Shown here: piece after piece, positions 56,510 to 64,000 of the stretch | How the letters are laid out: each line of letters starts with the position of its first letter | How positions within the stretch are numbered: the stretch's first letter is position 1 | DNA from: Prorocentrum cordatum | Lineage: Eukaryota > Sar > Dinophyceae > Prorocentrales > Prorocentraceae | Assembly (NCBI GenBank): GCA_963575745.1 | Contig: CAUYUJ010015827.1 | Location: 69,838-133,837, forward strand | Length of the DNA: 64,000 bases | Reading direction: 5' to 3' | The notes under the pieces: generated by a model | Seen by the model: the letters and a program-made list of their open reading frames with translations, nothing else | What the model was told of the DNA's origin: nothing | The model's database searches: none | Position numbers and translations under genes: made by a program

Positions 56510-56661
56510 GAGGGAGGAGGAGGAGGAGGAGGAGGAGGAGGAGGAGGAGGAGGAGGAGGAGGAGGAGGAGGAGGAGGAGGAGGAGGAGGAAGGAGGATAG
56601 GAGGGAGGAGGAGGAGGAGGAGGAGGAGGAGGAGGAGGAGGAGGAGGAGGAGGGGGAGGAG
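56510..56661. repeat. (GGA)n microsatellite
   Basis: About 150 bp of GGA units with a short gagggag interruption near 56592-56606. Confidence 0.95.
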
Positions 56662-57415
56662 AAGGGAAATGAAGGAGGAGAGATGGCGTCCGCGTGCTTT
56701 CTGCCACCGAATGGATCGTTCAACCTGCAACCATCGTGGCCTTCCGACAGCGCAGGTCGCTCGACATCGGCCAATTCCACGCCGCTGGCTGCGTTCTGCC
56801 TCGAACGCCCGCGCTGGGGTCGCCGCCGCGCCAGCGAGGCGGGCACCCTCCGTAGCCGAGCGAGCCCTCGATTGTCTGGTTGCTCTTTCGGTTGCCCGTG
56901 GATGGCAGACAACGCTGCTCTCCCTCCGTATCTCAGAAAATGTTTGTCATAGAGACACGAAAGAACTTTTAAGATGAAGCCTTACGCAGTTTACAGCTAA
57001 GCTCTATCTCAATTATGTCTTCTTAATGTAAATTGATCAATCATTCTAAATATCTGAAAACATGCTTCATCTTAACAAATCAGATTCATCCTAATCTTGA
57101 GAAGTCGAATCATTCAACTGTTTATAAGTCTGTGAAGACACACTGCCCCCCCTCCTTCCAGCACGCGCAGAACACCCCGAACACCCCAGATGCCAGCCCG
57201 AAGCGCGGGACAGCTCGATGTAAATCCTTCTCGAGGAGCTGGAAGGTACATTCACATGCGTTGTTGGGGTCTCTCCCGTCCAACTCCCGGGGGGCTGCCG
57301 CACGTGTAACTTACCATTCTATGTGTCAATGTCGTGTTGGTATGAGAATCACACGGCGTCCCTGGGATAGTCGCGTGCTTGCTTGTTTGTTGTGAGAAAC
57401 GCATGGGCTTCATAT
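56662..57415. other. Spacer, no gene seen
   Basis: 56.7-56.95 kb has GC-rich overlapping frames; 56.95-57.13 kb is AT-rich. No motif or RNA gene recognised. Confidence 0.4.
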
Positions 57416-57760
57416 GAATCATGTGCCTTCCACCTGAAGGCCATGCGGCTTTTTTGGTTTCTGTAAGGCTTCACACGAGACTCGTGAACATTTCAGATGG
57501 TATACATGTGGATTGTCCGCGAAGTTCTGGTGGTTTCCCCTCCAGGGGCACATGGTCTTCGTACGAAAGCCACGTGGTTCCCAACTGGGACTCGCACGGC
57601 TGTCATATGATAAACGTATGGTATGAGAGACGTAAAACTTATGATGCCATAAAACCTGCATGGCTGTCATTTGAAAGACATCTGGCTTCCATATGGCATC
57701 CGTTTTCCCATCCGGGAATCGCATTGGTTTCAACATCACATGGATTTTTTCCCCAACCAT
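57416..57760. repeat. Degenerate ~21-bp array with CAYRTGG words
   Basis: Words such as cacatgg, ccacgtgg, catatg, gtatgg and cacacgag recur about every 10-21 bp separated by pyrimidine-rich spacers. The same texture returns at 58920-59480. Confidence 0.55.
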
Positions 57761-57904
57761 CCTGCGCTGGGTTCTCGTTTCGTACGGAGCACTGTGGTCG
57801 CACACTCCTCGTCCCGCCTCCCTCTCCTCTCTCCCTCCTGCCTCTTACCTCGCCCTCGTGCTTCCTACCTACCTGCCAACCTGTCTCCTACCTCGCCGTG
57901 CTAC

Positions 57905-58650
57905 GTGAACTTGCCACCCCTGGGGGCTGCGAATTTCGAAACTTTGCCACTTTTGAAAACTGCTGGGGAGGCCAGCATAGCGGGTACCAGGCGCGAAGCC
58001 AGATTGGACCTCACCATCCCTGCGGGGCTGCGAAAAATGAAACTGTCGCCACTTTCGAGGGCTAATTACTGGGGGGCAAGCAAGGTGGGTACCAAGCGCG
58101 GACTCAAATTGCACCTCGCCGTCCGTAGGGGGCTGCGAACTACGAAACCGTCGCCACTTTCGAGGGCTGCTGGGGGGGGAGCACAATGGGTACCAGGCAC
58201 CGACTTAAAACAGACCTTGCCGTCCCAGGGGGCTGTCCCTTGTGAAACTGTCGCCACTTTCGAAGGCTGTTCGGGGGGCCAGCATAGTAGGTACTAGGCG
58301 CGGACTCATATTCGACCTCGCCATCTCAGAGGGGCTGCGAACTGCGAAACCGTCATCACTTTCGAGGTCTGTCAGGGGGGCCAGCATGGGGGTACCAGGC
58401 GCGAGCTCAGCATAGACCTCGCCATCCCTGGGGGGCTGCGAGGCCTGCGTCGTGGGAACCAGGCGCAGACTCAGATTAGACCTCGCCATCTCAGAGGGGC
58501 TGCGAACTGCGAAACCGTCGCCACTTTCGAGGGCTGCTGGGGGGGCAGCATGCCGGGTACGTACCAAGCGCGGACGCAAATTAGACCTCGCCATCGGGGG
58601 GTGCTGGGAACTGCGAAACCGTCGCCGCTTTCGAAGACTGCTGTCGACGC
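57905..58650. repeat. 103-bp tandem array, about 7 copies
   Basis: The block gcgaaaccgtcgccactttc occurs with few changes at about 57945, 58038, 58141, 58241, 58341, 58508 and 58613, followed by gagggctgctggggggg, gggtaccaggcgcg and gacctcgccatcc. Spacing is 97-105 bp, with one longer interval of about 167 bp containing a partial extra unit. Minus-strand frames read a ~34-residue repeat, but frame and stops differ between copies, so coding is doubtful. Confidence 0.9.
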
Positions 58651-58919
58651 TGGGTGCAAAGACGCGGACGGCCTTGACGCCCTGTGGGTGATCTCGAGGG
58701 CCGAAGATGTCAACAATTTCTGGATGATGCGGGACCTGGGGCTGGACTCCCCTTCCCGCGGGCCGCCTCGCCTTCTGATCAGTGTTTGGTGAACCCTGCA
58801 ACGCTAGCGCCTCCCATGTAGCTTCTGCGATTGCCGACGCTTTCGTCAACGGTTCTTTTTGGTTGCTGTGGATGAGCTGTGTACATGGCAGGGTACTTTG
58901 ATGGCGGCTCGAAGTTCAC

Positions 58920-59480
58920 ATGTGAACTATCATATGGGATTTGTTTGATTTTGACATAAATGCCGCACCGTCATACACATAAGGAGCAGGTGGCAACCAT
59001 ATGGTAGCCAGTTACTCTGCATATGAAAGCACGATGGTTTTGATTGGATCATCTGCTCACGTGTAGCAGTCGTACCGCTTCCATCTGAAACAATGTGGTC
59101 TCCCAGTGGGAATCGCACGGTTCCCGCGTGAGAGCTGCATGGCTGCCATATTGGACTTGGACAGTCTCATTATTCGAAGGAACCAAGTGTTTCTTCGTAT
59201 GGGGCCTCTCTGGCTTTCACATGGTCACGCACATGGTATCCATGTGATCACTGTGGGCTCTCCCACGTGAGCCATAAGGCTCTCACATGAATCGCACTTC
59301 TGTATGTGGTAATTGCTAGGATGTCCTAGAAGGAAGATGTGGTTCTTCAGCAAGAGCCGCCTGGTGCCGATCGATGAAGCATATGGCTTTCAGACGAGGA
59401 CCACGCGGTCTTCCCAGAATAGACATGGCTTTCGCACGGCAACCATGTGCTATTTGTTAATGTTTGGTTTTGTGCGGACA
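58920..59480. repeat. Degenerate ~21-bp array with CAYRTGG words, second block
   Basis: Same style as 57416-57760: catatggg, ccatatggtagcc, gcatatgaaagc, catggctgcc, cacatggtc and tccatgtgatc spaced at 10-22 bp. The two blocks flank the 103-bp array. Confidence 0.5.
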
Positions 59481-59539
59481 TTGTTGTTTCACCGCCAAAC
59501 ACGCGTGAGCTCTTAGGCCCAAGAAAACGAACCACCGGC

Positions 59540-59805
59540 CCGATCCCCGAAGTATCCTAAGGAATCTGGAATAACCCTGAAGAATCCGGACGAGTCCTGA
59601 GAACCCCTTGAAAATCCAAACGAATCTGGAGGAATCCTGACGAATTCAGAAGACATGGCCCCAGGGAAACATGAGGAACCACAGAGAATCATACGAATCC
59701 TGCAGAATCAGCAAGCGCCCCAGAATCCTGAGGAATCTCGGGAAATCCTAAGAGAGATCAGGAGGACCCCCTGGGAATCCCTTGGAATCCTAAGGATCCC
59801 GTGTC
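59540..59805. repeat. Quasi-periodic GGAATCCTGA tract
   Basis: Words close to aggaatcctga or gaatctgg recur about every 10-12 bp. Different sequence from the CCAAGA tracts but the same spacing. Confidence 0.6.
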
Positions 59806-60058
59806 CCCTCGCATGCGCCAAATGAGCTTCCAAGGGGTCGGTTGGAACCTTCTCTCTGGAGCGCTTGTAAGCTTAATCGTAACAACTTCTCGTTGGCGTC
59901 TAACACGTTCCACATGGCCACCCTTCCTGTTGGAATCTCACCCGTCTCGTTGGGGTCTGACCGTTTCTCCCTTCCATGCCCCTCCTGGCCACCACGCCTC
60001 TCCTCCACCACCAGCTCCCAGGTGCCTTCTCATCCTCCACCGCTTCCTCACATGCCTC
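59806..60058. other. Spacer, no gene seen
   Basis: Short overlapping frames only. Confidence 0.4.
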
Positions 60059-60250
60059 TCCTCCTCCTCCTCCTCCTTCTCCTCCTCCTCCTCCCCTCCT
60101 CCTCCTCCTCCTCCTCCTCCTCCTCCTCCTCCTCCTCCTCCTCTCCTCCTCCTCCTTCTCCTCCCTCTCCTCCTCCTCCTCCTCTCCTCCTCCTCCTCCT
60201 CCTCCTCCTCCTCCTCCTCCTCCTCCTCCTCCTCCTCCGCTTCCTCCTCC
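60059..60250. repeat. (TCC)n microsatellite
   Basis: TCC/CTC units with TTC and CCC variants over about 190 bp. Confidence 0.95.
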
Positions 60251-61096
60251 TTTACCCCCTCCCTCTCTGGCAGCCTCCTCCCTGGAGACATCCTGGCCCT
60301 CAGGGCCCTCCCTGGACCGATCCGAAACCTGTCACGCGGCCTTCAGTCGCGGACGCCTCCGCCTCTCCTCACTCGAGTGCCTTCCACTGAGGCTCTCTCC
60401 GGTTCCGGAGCAGAGGGCCCGTGATGTTGCCCGCTGGGCGTTCCGACGAAACCAGGGCGCCGAATCGAGGAGGGCGCGCCCACGCGATGCTGCCGTGCTC
60501 GCACATAGCTCGCGACCCTTCCCTCGTGCTCGAGACACGTGTGCTGGAGACCGGTCTGAGCACGCCGAACGGCTACTGCAACACTGCCTTCCGCTGTTCG
60601 GCCGGAGAGTGTGACGTTGACTGGGACACCCTCCGCGGTGTCAGAGGAATGCAACAAACATGGCGTGGCTTGTTTTTTGACCGCGACGAGGGCAACAAGG
60701 CTCAATGCATCTGGGGAGTGGGCCCCATGCAGTCCCACTTGTTACTCGAGCGGGGGTGCATGCCGACTCGGCGCCGACGAGTCGAGCCCCACAGGCCTAC
60801 AGCGGACGCTCGCAAAGACGAAGCGAACAACACAGAATTCAATTCTCTGGCATGGACAGCAGGCAAGGGCCACCTCCATGCTTAGGAGGTGGCCGTGGCG
60901 CGGTCGCTAAAAACCATCTTCACGGCGCAACCCATGCCGACGATCAAAGGAGTCCCCGCAGGGCGCATGCCGGGGGCGCATCTTGGAGCCAACTTTGAGG
61001 CCTTGGTCTGCCCCCACAGCCCGAGGCCCGAGACACTTCCGGGAGGCACGCGCTGGGAAGGCAGCTTCTCACCGCTGGCATCTGGCCGCACTCAGA
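60251..61096. other. Spacer, no gene seen
   Basis: Frames up to about 150 codons on both strands, no motif. Nothing distinguishes a coding strand. Confidence 0.4.
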
Positions 61097-61231
61097 GGCG
61101 ACGATAGGGGCGAATAGTCCAGGGGAGAGCAATACACGTATTCAGGTGCGCCGATGATCTATGCCTTCGAAAAGGCTCCCGGGCGAATACGTGTAATGCC
61201 CGCCCCTGGGCTATTCGCCCCTATCGTCGCC
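61097..61231. mobile_element. 135-bp foldback repeat
   Basis: Arms 61097-61143 and 61185-61231 are 47 bp each and pair at 43 of 47 positions, separated by a 41-bp centre (aggtgcgccgatgatctatg...). The outer ends are ggcgacgataggggcgaata. It looks like a MITE or a hairpin-forming site; only one copy is in the window. Confidence 0.8.
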
Positions 61232-61604
61232 GCCGACGCACGGCAGCAGTCCGACGGGGACTCCCAGCGGGCGGCGCGCCGAGCGGTGTGGGACGACGGG
61301 GGCGGCCCTTCTGAGGCAGCGGGGGGGCCTCGGGGCTCTTGGAAGGGCGGACCCGCTCCCCCCCCCCCGCGCCACTCCCCCGTGCGCACCGCCGACCTGA
61401 GGGGCAACGCTGTAGGGGGGGACGACAGTCGAGCTTGACTGGAGAGCGCACGCGAGAGGACACAAAACCCCTCCGAGGGCTGCACTGCCACGGGAACGTA
61501 AAAGGCACGGTTCTCTGTAAAGACAGAATAGAAGTGTACCCTTGACTTGGCAGGGTCGACCTACTAGTTCAGGCCGACTGTAGTGCAGGGGGGTCGCATC
61601 GACT

Positions 61605-61785
61605 TGGAAATCGGCGATGTATCCGCCCGATAGCTCGGCGACAGGCACCCGATAGCGAATCCGCACGTTCGCGGGCGGGGTGAGGTGTCGGGCCACCGTC
61701 GGTGATCAGTGGGCGATTGGGGGTCGATGCGTGCCCACCCCATGAGCCTAGTTATCCCCCCTACGTAACGTTGCCCCTGACGACC
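61605..61785. repeat. Dispersed repeat D, copy 2
   Basis: Blocks in common with 51545-51705: aatcggcgatg, gctcggcgacaggcacccga, gtgatcagtgggcgattggg, gtcgatgcgtgcc, atgagcct and cgttgcccctgacg. Confidence 0.55.
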
Positions 61786-61917
61786 TGGGCTGGCCTTGGT
61801 CCCCCCTACCCCCGACCCGAAGTCGGCTTGGCTGGCGGCCTGCCTGCTCGCGTCGGCGAACCGCTTGAGCCCGCCTCGAGGCTGCGCCAGGCGCGCGGCT
61901 GCAGCGGGCGCGCCGCG

Positions 61918-61995
61918 CCGCGCAGGTGCGCGCTGCGCAGGCGTGCGCCGCGCAGGTGTGCGCCGAGCAGGTGTGCGCCGCGCAAGTGCGCCGTG
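61918..61995. repeat. ~15-bp GC-rich minisatellite
   Basis: About four to five units near gcgcaggtgtgcgcc. It lies just beyond the end of the minus-strand CHAT-STAND frame. Confidence 0.8.
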
Positions 61996-62157
61996 CAGCG
62001 CGGCCCCTCCGAGCTGGCACGCCGCAGTGTGCCGCCACCGCCGCCGCGCAGTGCGTCCACTCTGGCCTGGCACGCCGCGGGCGTGCTGGGTGCGCCGCCA
62101 ACTCGCCGCGCAGTGCGGCCTCTCCCGCTGCCGCAGCGCGGCGCCCAGGCGCGGAGC

Positions 62158-63621
62158 TCAGGCCCTCCACATGGGCCCCGTCTCCGCGGGCCGCCTCCGC
62201 CCGACCGCGTCCGGCAGCGCCTCCGTGCCAGCCGGCAGCACCGGTAGGTCCGCCGCGCCACCGGGGGTGGCCAGCCTGCGGAGGTCGCCGTGGAGCGTGG
62301 GGGACCCGCGCCTGGCCCAGCCGTCCACGGCGAGGCGGATCTTGCCCGGGACGCCGGCGAAGATGGCGATCGGCTGCCGCAGGAGTCTCAGGGCCTCGCC
62401 TCGGGCGACGACCTCGGTGGGGCTGCGGGCCCCCATCTCCCTCTGGGTGAGGAGGTCAGCGACCTGCAGCGGGCGCTGGCAGCGCTTCAGGAACAGCTCC
62501 GCCGCCTCGGTATCCCTCAGGGGCGGGAGCTCCACCAGCATGGGCTTATTGTCGCCCGCCAGGAGACCCCCGCGCTCCACGGAGCGGCAGCCCACCAGAA
62601 GCTGGGAGCCCTGTACGGCCAGGTGCTCCTGCACCTGCTCCCGCTCGTGGCCCGTCAGCTCGTCAGCACTGTCCACGATCAGCAAGCCTCCCGGCGCCTC
62701 GTCGGGGAAGAAAGCGCATCTGCCCGGCTTCGAGAACCTCCGCCCTGGCCTCGTCACCAGGTCGGCGATCTCGCACAGCGTGGCGGAGACGCCCAGTGAC
62801 GCAGCACAGTGCAGCAGGATGGTGCGCCGCTCCGACGTTCCGAGGCAGGCAAGCACGCCGCGCATCACGTCCACGCGCCCGACGAAGTCCTCGATCCTGC
62901 GCCTGAGGGCTGGAGCCCGCGTCTTCCACCGGCTCTGGCGCGGCGCCAATCGCGACGGCTGGAGCGAGGCCAGCATCTGGAGCCGCAGGTCGCCGTCGGA
63001 CAGCAGCCCGTACTGGGCCTCATCCCCGCTCAGCTCGGCCGCGCACCTGGCGAGGCCGAAGGCGTGGTCCAACGACATGTGGTTCGCGAGGGAGTCGTAC
63101 AAGCTCCGGGCGAAGCTGGCCGCGCGCCGGTCCCTGATGGAGGTCGGGCAGAAGACCACGTGCCGGGCGCCCGCGGCGCGGAAGACCCGGGCGAAGGCCT
63201 CCGACTCGCACGCGGCCAGCACCACCAGCGAGCAGCGGACGCCCCCGCTCTCCCGGAGCAGGCGCTGCAGCTCGGCCAGGCCGAGCGGCTGTACGCCCAC
63301 GCAGAGCTGGCCCTCCTCGAGAGGCTGCCCAGCGAGGGTCCGAGCAGATGGGGTCGGAGGATCGCGCCGCATCGCCGGAGCAGCGGCGAGGCGAGGAGCA
63401 AGCGAGGCCCCACAGCGAGCCGCCTGACCGACGCCTCGGCGATGCGGCGCGAGCCTCGGATCCAATCTCCTGGAGCCACGCCTGGGAGGCCTAGATCCTC
63501 CCTCTCGAGCATGAGGAGCTGGCCCCTCTCCGCCGTGTGCGCGCTGAGATGCAGCCAGCTGCCCCGCCGCGTCGCGGCCTGCCGGTTGCGGGGCAGAGGT
63601 GGCTCCCTCCCTCCGGCCCAT
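62158..63621 (-). CDS. CHAT-STAND protein fragment, interrupted by a MITE-like element
   Basis: A 487-codon minus-strand frame from ATG 63621. Residues about 105-215 resemble a CHAT (caspase-like) peptidase: LVVLAACESEAFARVF with Cys138 as the presumed nucleophile, GARHVVFCPTSI, and ARSLYDSLANH. Residues 245-390 resemble a STAND/NB-ARC NTPase: EDFVGR, a degenerate P-loop (HCAASLGVSAT, lacking the GKT/S), GGLLIVDSADEL as Walker B, LLVGCRS as sensor, and ELPPLRDTEAAELFLKR. CHAT-STAND proteins act as signal-responsive proteases, often in defence or cell death. The catalytic His expected ~45 residues before Cys138 falls in sequence derived from the repeat at 63342-63474 and is not seen. Introns are likely in a dinoflagellate, so the ends are uncertain; it is either an exon set or a disabled copy. 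Confidence 0.6.
   Translation of the reverse strand: MGRREGATSAPQPAGRDAAGQLAASQRAHGGEGPAPHAREGGSRPPRRGSRRLDPRLAPHRRGVGQAARCGASLAPRLAAAPAMRRDPPTPSARTLAGQPLEEGQLCVGVQPLGLAELQRLLRESGGVRCSLVVLAACESEAFARVFRAAGARHVVFCPTSIRDRRAASFARSLYDSLANHMSLDHAFGLARCAAELSGDEAQYGLLSDGDLRLQMLASLQPSRLAPRQSRWKTRAPALRRRIEDFVGRVDVMRGVLACLGTSERRTILLHCAASLGVSATLCEIADLVTRPGRRFSKPGRCAFFPDEAPGGLLIVDSADELTGHEREQVQEHLAVQGSQLLVGCRSVERGGLLAGDNKPMLVELPPLRDTEAAELFLKRCQRPLQVADLLTQREMGARSPTEVVARGEALRLLRQPIAIFAGVPGKIRLAVDGWARRGSPTLHGDLRRLATPGGAADLPVLPAGTEALPDAVGRRRPAETGPMWRA
63342..63474. mobile_element. MITE-like element, copy 2
   Basis: Left end GAGCAGATGGGGTCGGAGGA plus tcgcgccgc, right end its reverse complement with a few changes (ggcgatgcggcgcgagcctc, ggatccaatctcctgg). 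Same ends as 26694-26869 but a shorter, different interior (133 bp). It is read through in frame by the minus-strand CHAT-STAND frame, contributing RRDPPTPSAR-like residues. Confidence 0.75.
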
Positions 63622-63650
63622 CCGCAGACCCCTGAGGGCCTGCCGTCCTC

Positions 63651-63677
63651 GTCGTCATCGGTCGTCGTCGGTTGAAC

Positions 63678-63709
<32 letters not shown>

Positions 63710-63917
63710 ATCGACGTCGTCCTTGTCGTCGACGTCGTCGTCCTCGCCGCCATCGCCACCGTTATCGTCAGCACCGCAGGCGGGGCCTCGTGGCGGTCTC
63801 TGGGGGCCTCGTGGGGGCCTCCCTGCCACGCTCTGAGGGGCCTCCCCGGGGCCAGGGCCAAGGCCCGTCCTCCGTGTCGCCATCGGTCGTCCACGGTTGA
63901 GCATGTAGCCCTTCCTA

Positions 63918-63958
<41 letters not shown>

Positions 63959-63960
63959 TA

Positions 63961-63996
<36 letters not shown>

Positions 63997-64000
63997 TCGT
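63651..64000. repeat. (GTC)n microsatellite, cut by the window end
   Basis: GTC/CGT units at 63651-63760 and 63917-64000 with about 150 bp of gggcctc-rich sequence between. The flanking words cggtcgtc(g/c)(a)cggttgaacatgt occur at both blocks, so the array and its flank are duplicated. Confidence 0.9.

Noticed and set aside
57869-58849. 214-codon minus-strand repeat protein over the 103-bp array
   Set aside because: 103 is not a multiple of three, spacing varies, and the frame is kept only by compensating indels, so it is more likely a satellite.

Overview
The window looks like nuclear DNA of a dinoflagellate, possibly a GC-rich free-living lineage such as Prorocentrum; the genus is a guess. 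The reasons are sparse coding content, very long triplet microsatellites, many unrelated tandem arrays, and a large non-LTR retroelement whose polyprotein (endonuclease, reverse transcriptase, two zinc fingers, methyltransferase-like tail) resembles polyproteins I recall from dinoflagellates. No prokaryotic operon, rRNA, tRNA, spliced-leader gene or CRISPR array was found.

Layout. 0-19 kb: no convincing gene; (CTA)n at 2.6-4.6 kb, (TCC)n/(GGA)n arrays at 7.3, 8.1, 9.9-11.0, 14.2-15.8 and 18.5-18.9 kb, several quasi-periodic CCAAGA tracts, a small dispersed repeat and local duplications. 19.06-25.02 kb: a (TTG)n array followed by a higher-order repeat A-A-B-A-A-B; every A unit carries the same perfect short hairpin, and the second B unit holds a greatly expanded 21-bp minisatellite. 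25-26.9 kb: one possible minus-strand exon and a 176-bp MITE-like element with terminal inverted repeats. 26.88-32.95 kb: about 6 kb of decayed plus-strand coding sequence, comprising a retroelement reverse-transcriptase C-terminus with two zinc fingers and, further on, a clear WW domain. 35.4-36.4 kb: a 966-bp repeat that recurs as a head-to-head inverted pair at 54.4-56.1 kb.

36.5-50.85 kb is the centre of interest: one retroelement of about 14 kb. In order it encodes a RanBP2-type zinc finger/coiled-coil protein, an RNase H, a 1958-residue polyprotein (EEP endonuclease, reverse transcriptase, C2H2 and C2HC fingers, cytosine-methyltransferase-like domain), a basic proline-rich protein and several small ORFs. 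It ends in a hairpin-rich tail built of ~352-bp units. The RNase H lies upstream of the endonuclease, and a 64-T run sits inside the reverse transcriptase directly before its catalytic Asp pair.

50.9-64 kb: more microsatellites, a 103-bp tandem array, degenerate ~21-bp arrays, a foldback repeat at 61.1 kb, and on the minus strand at 62.2-63.3 kb a CHAT-STAND (caspase-like plus NTPase) coding fragment interrupted by a second copy of the MITE-like element. The window ends inside a (GTC)n array.
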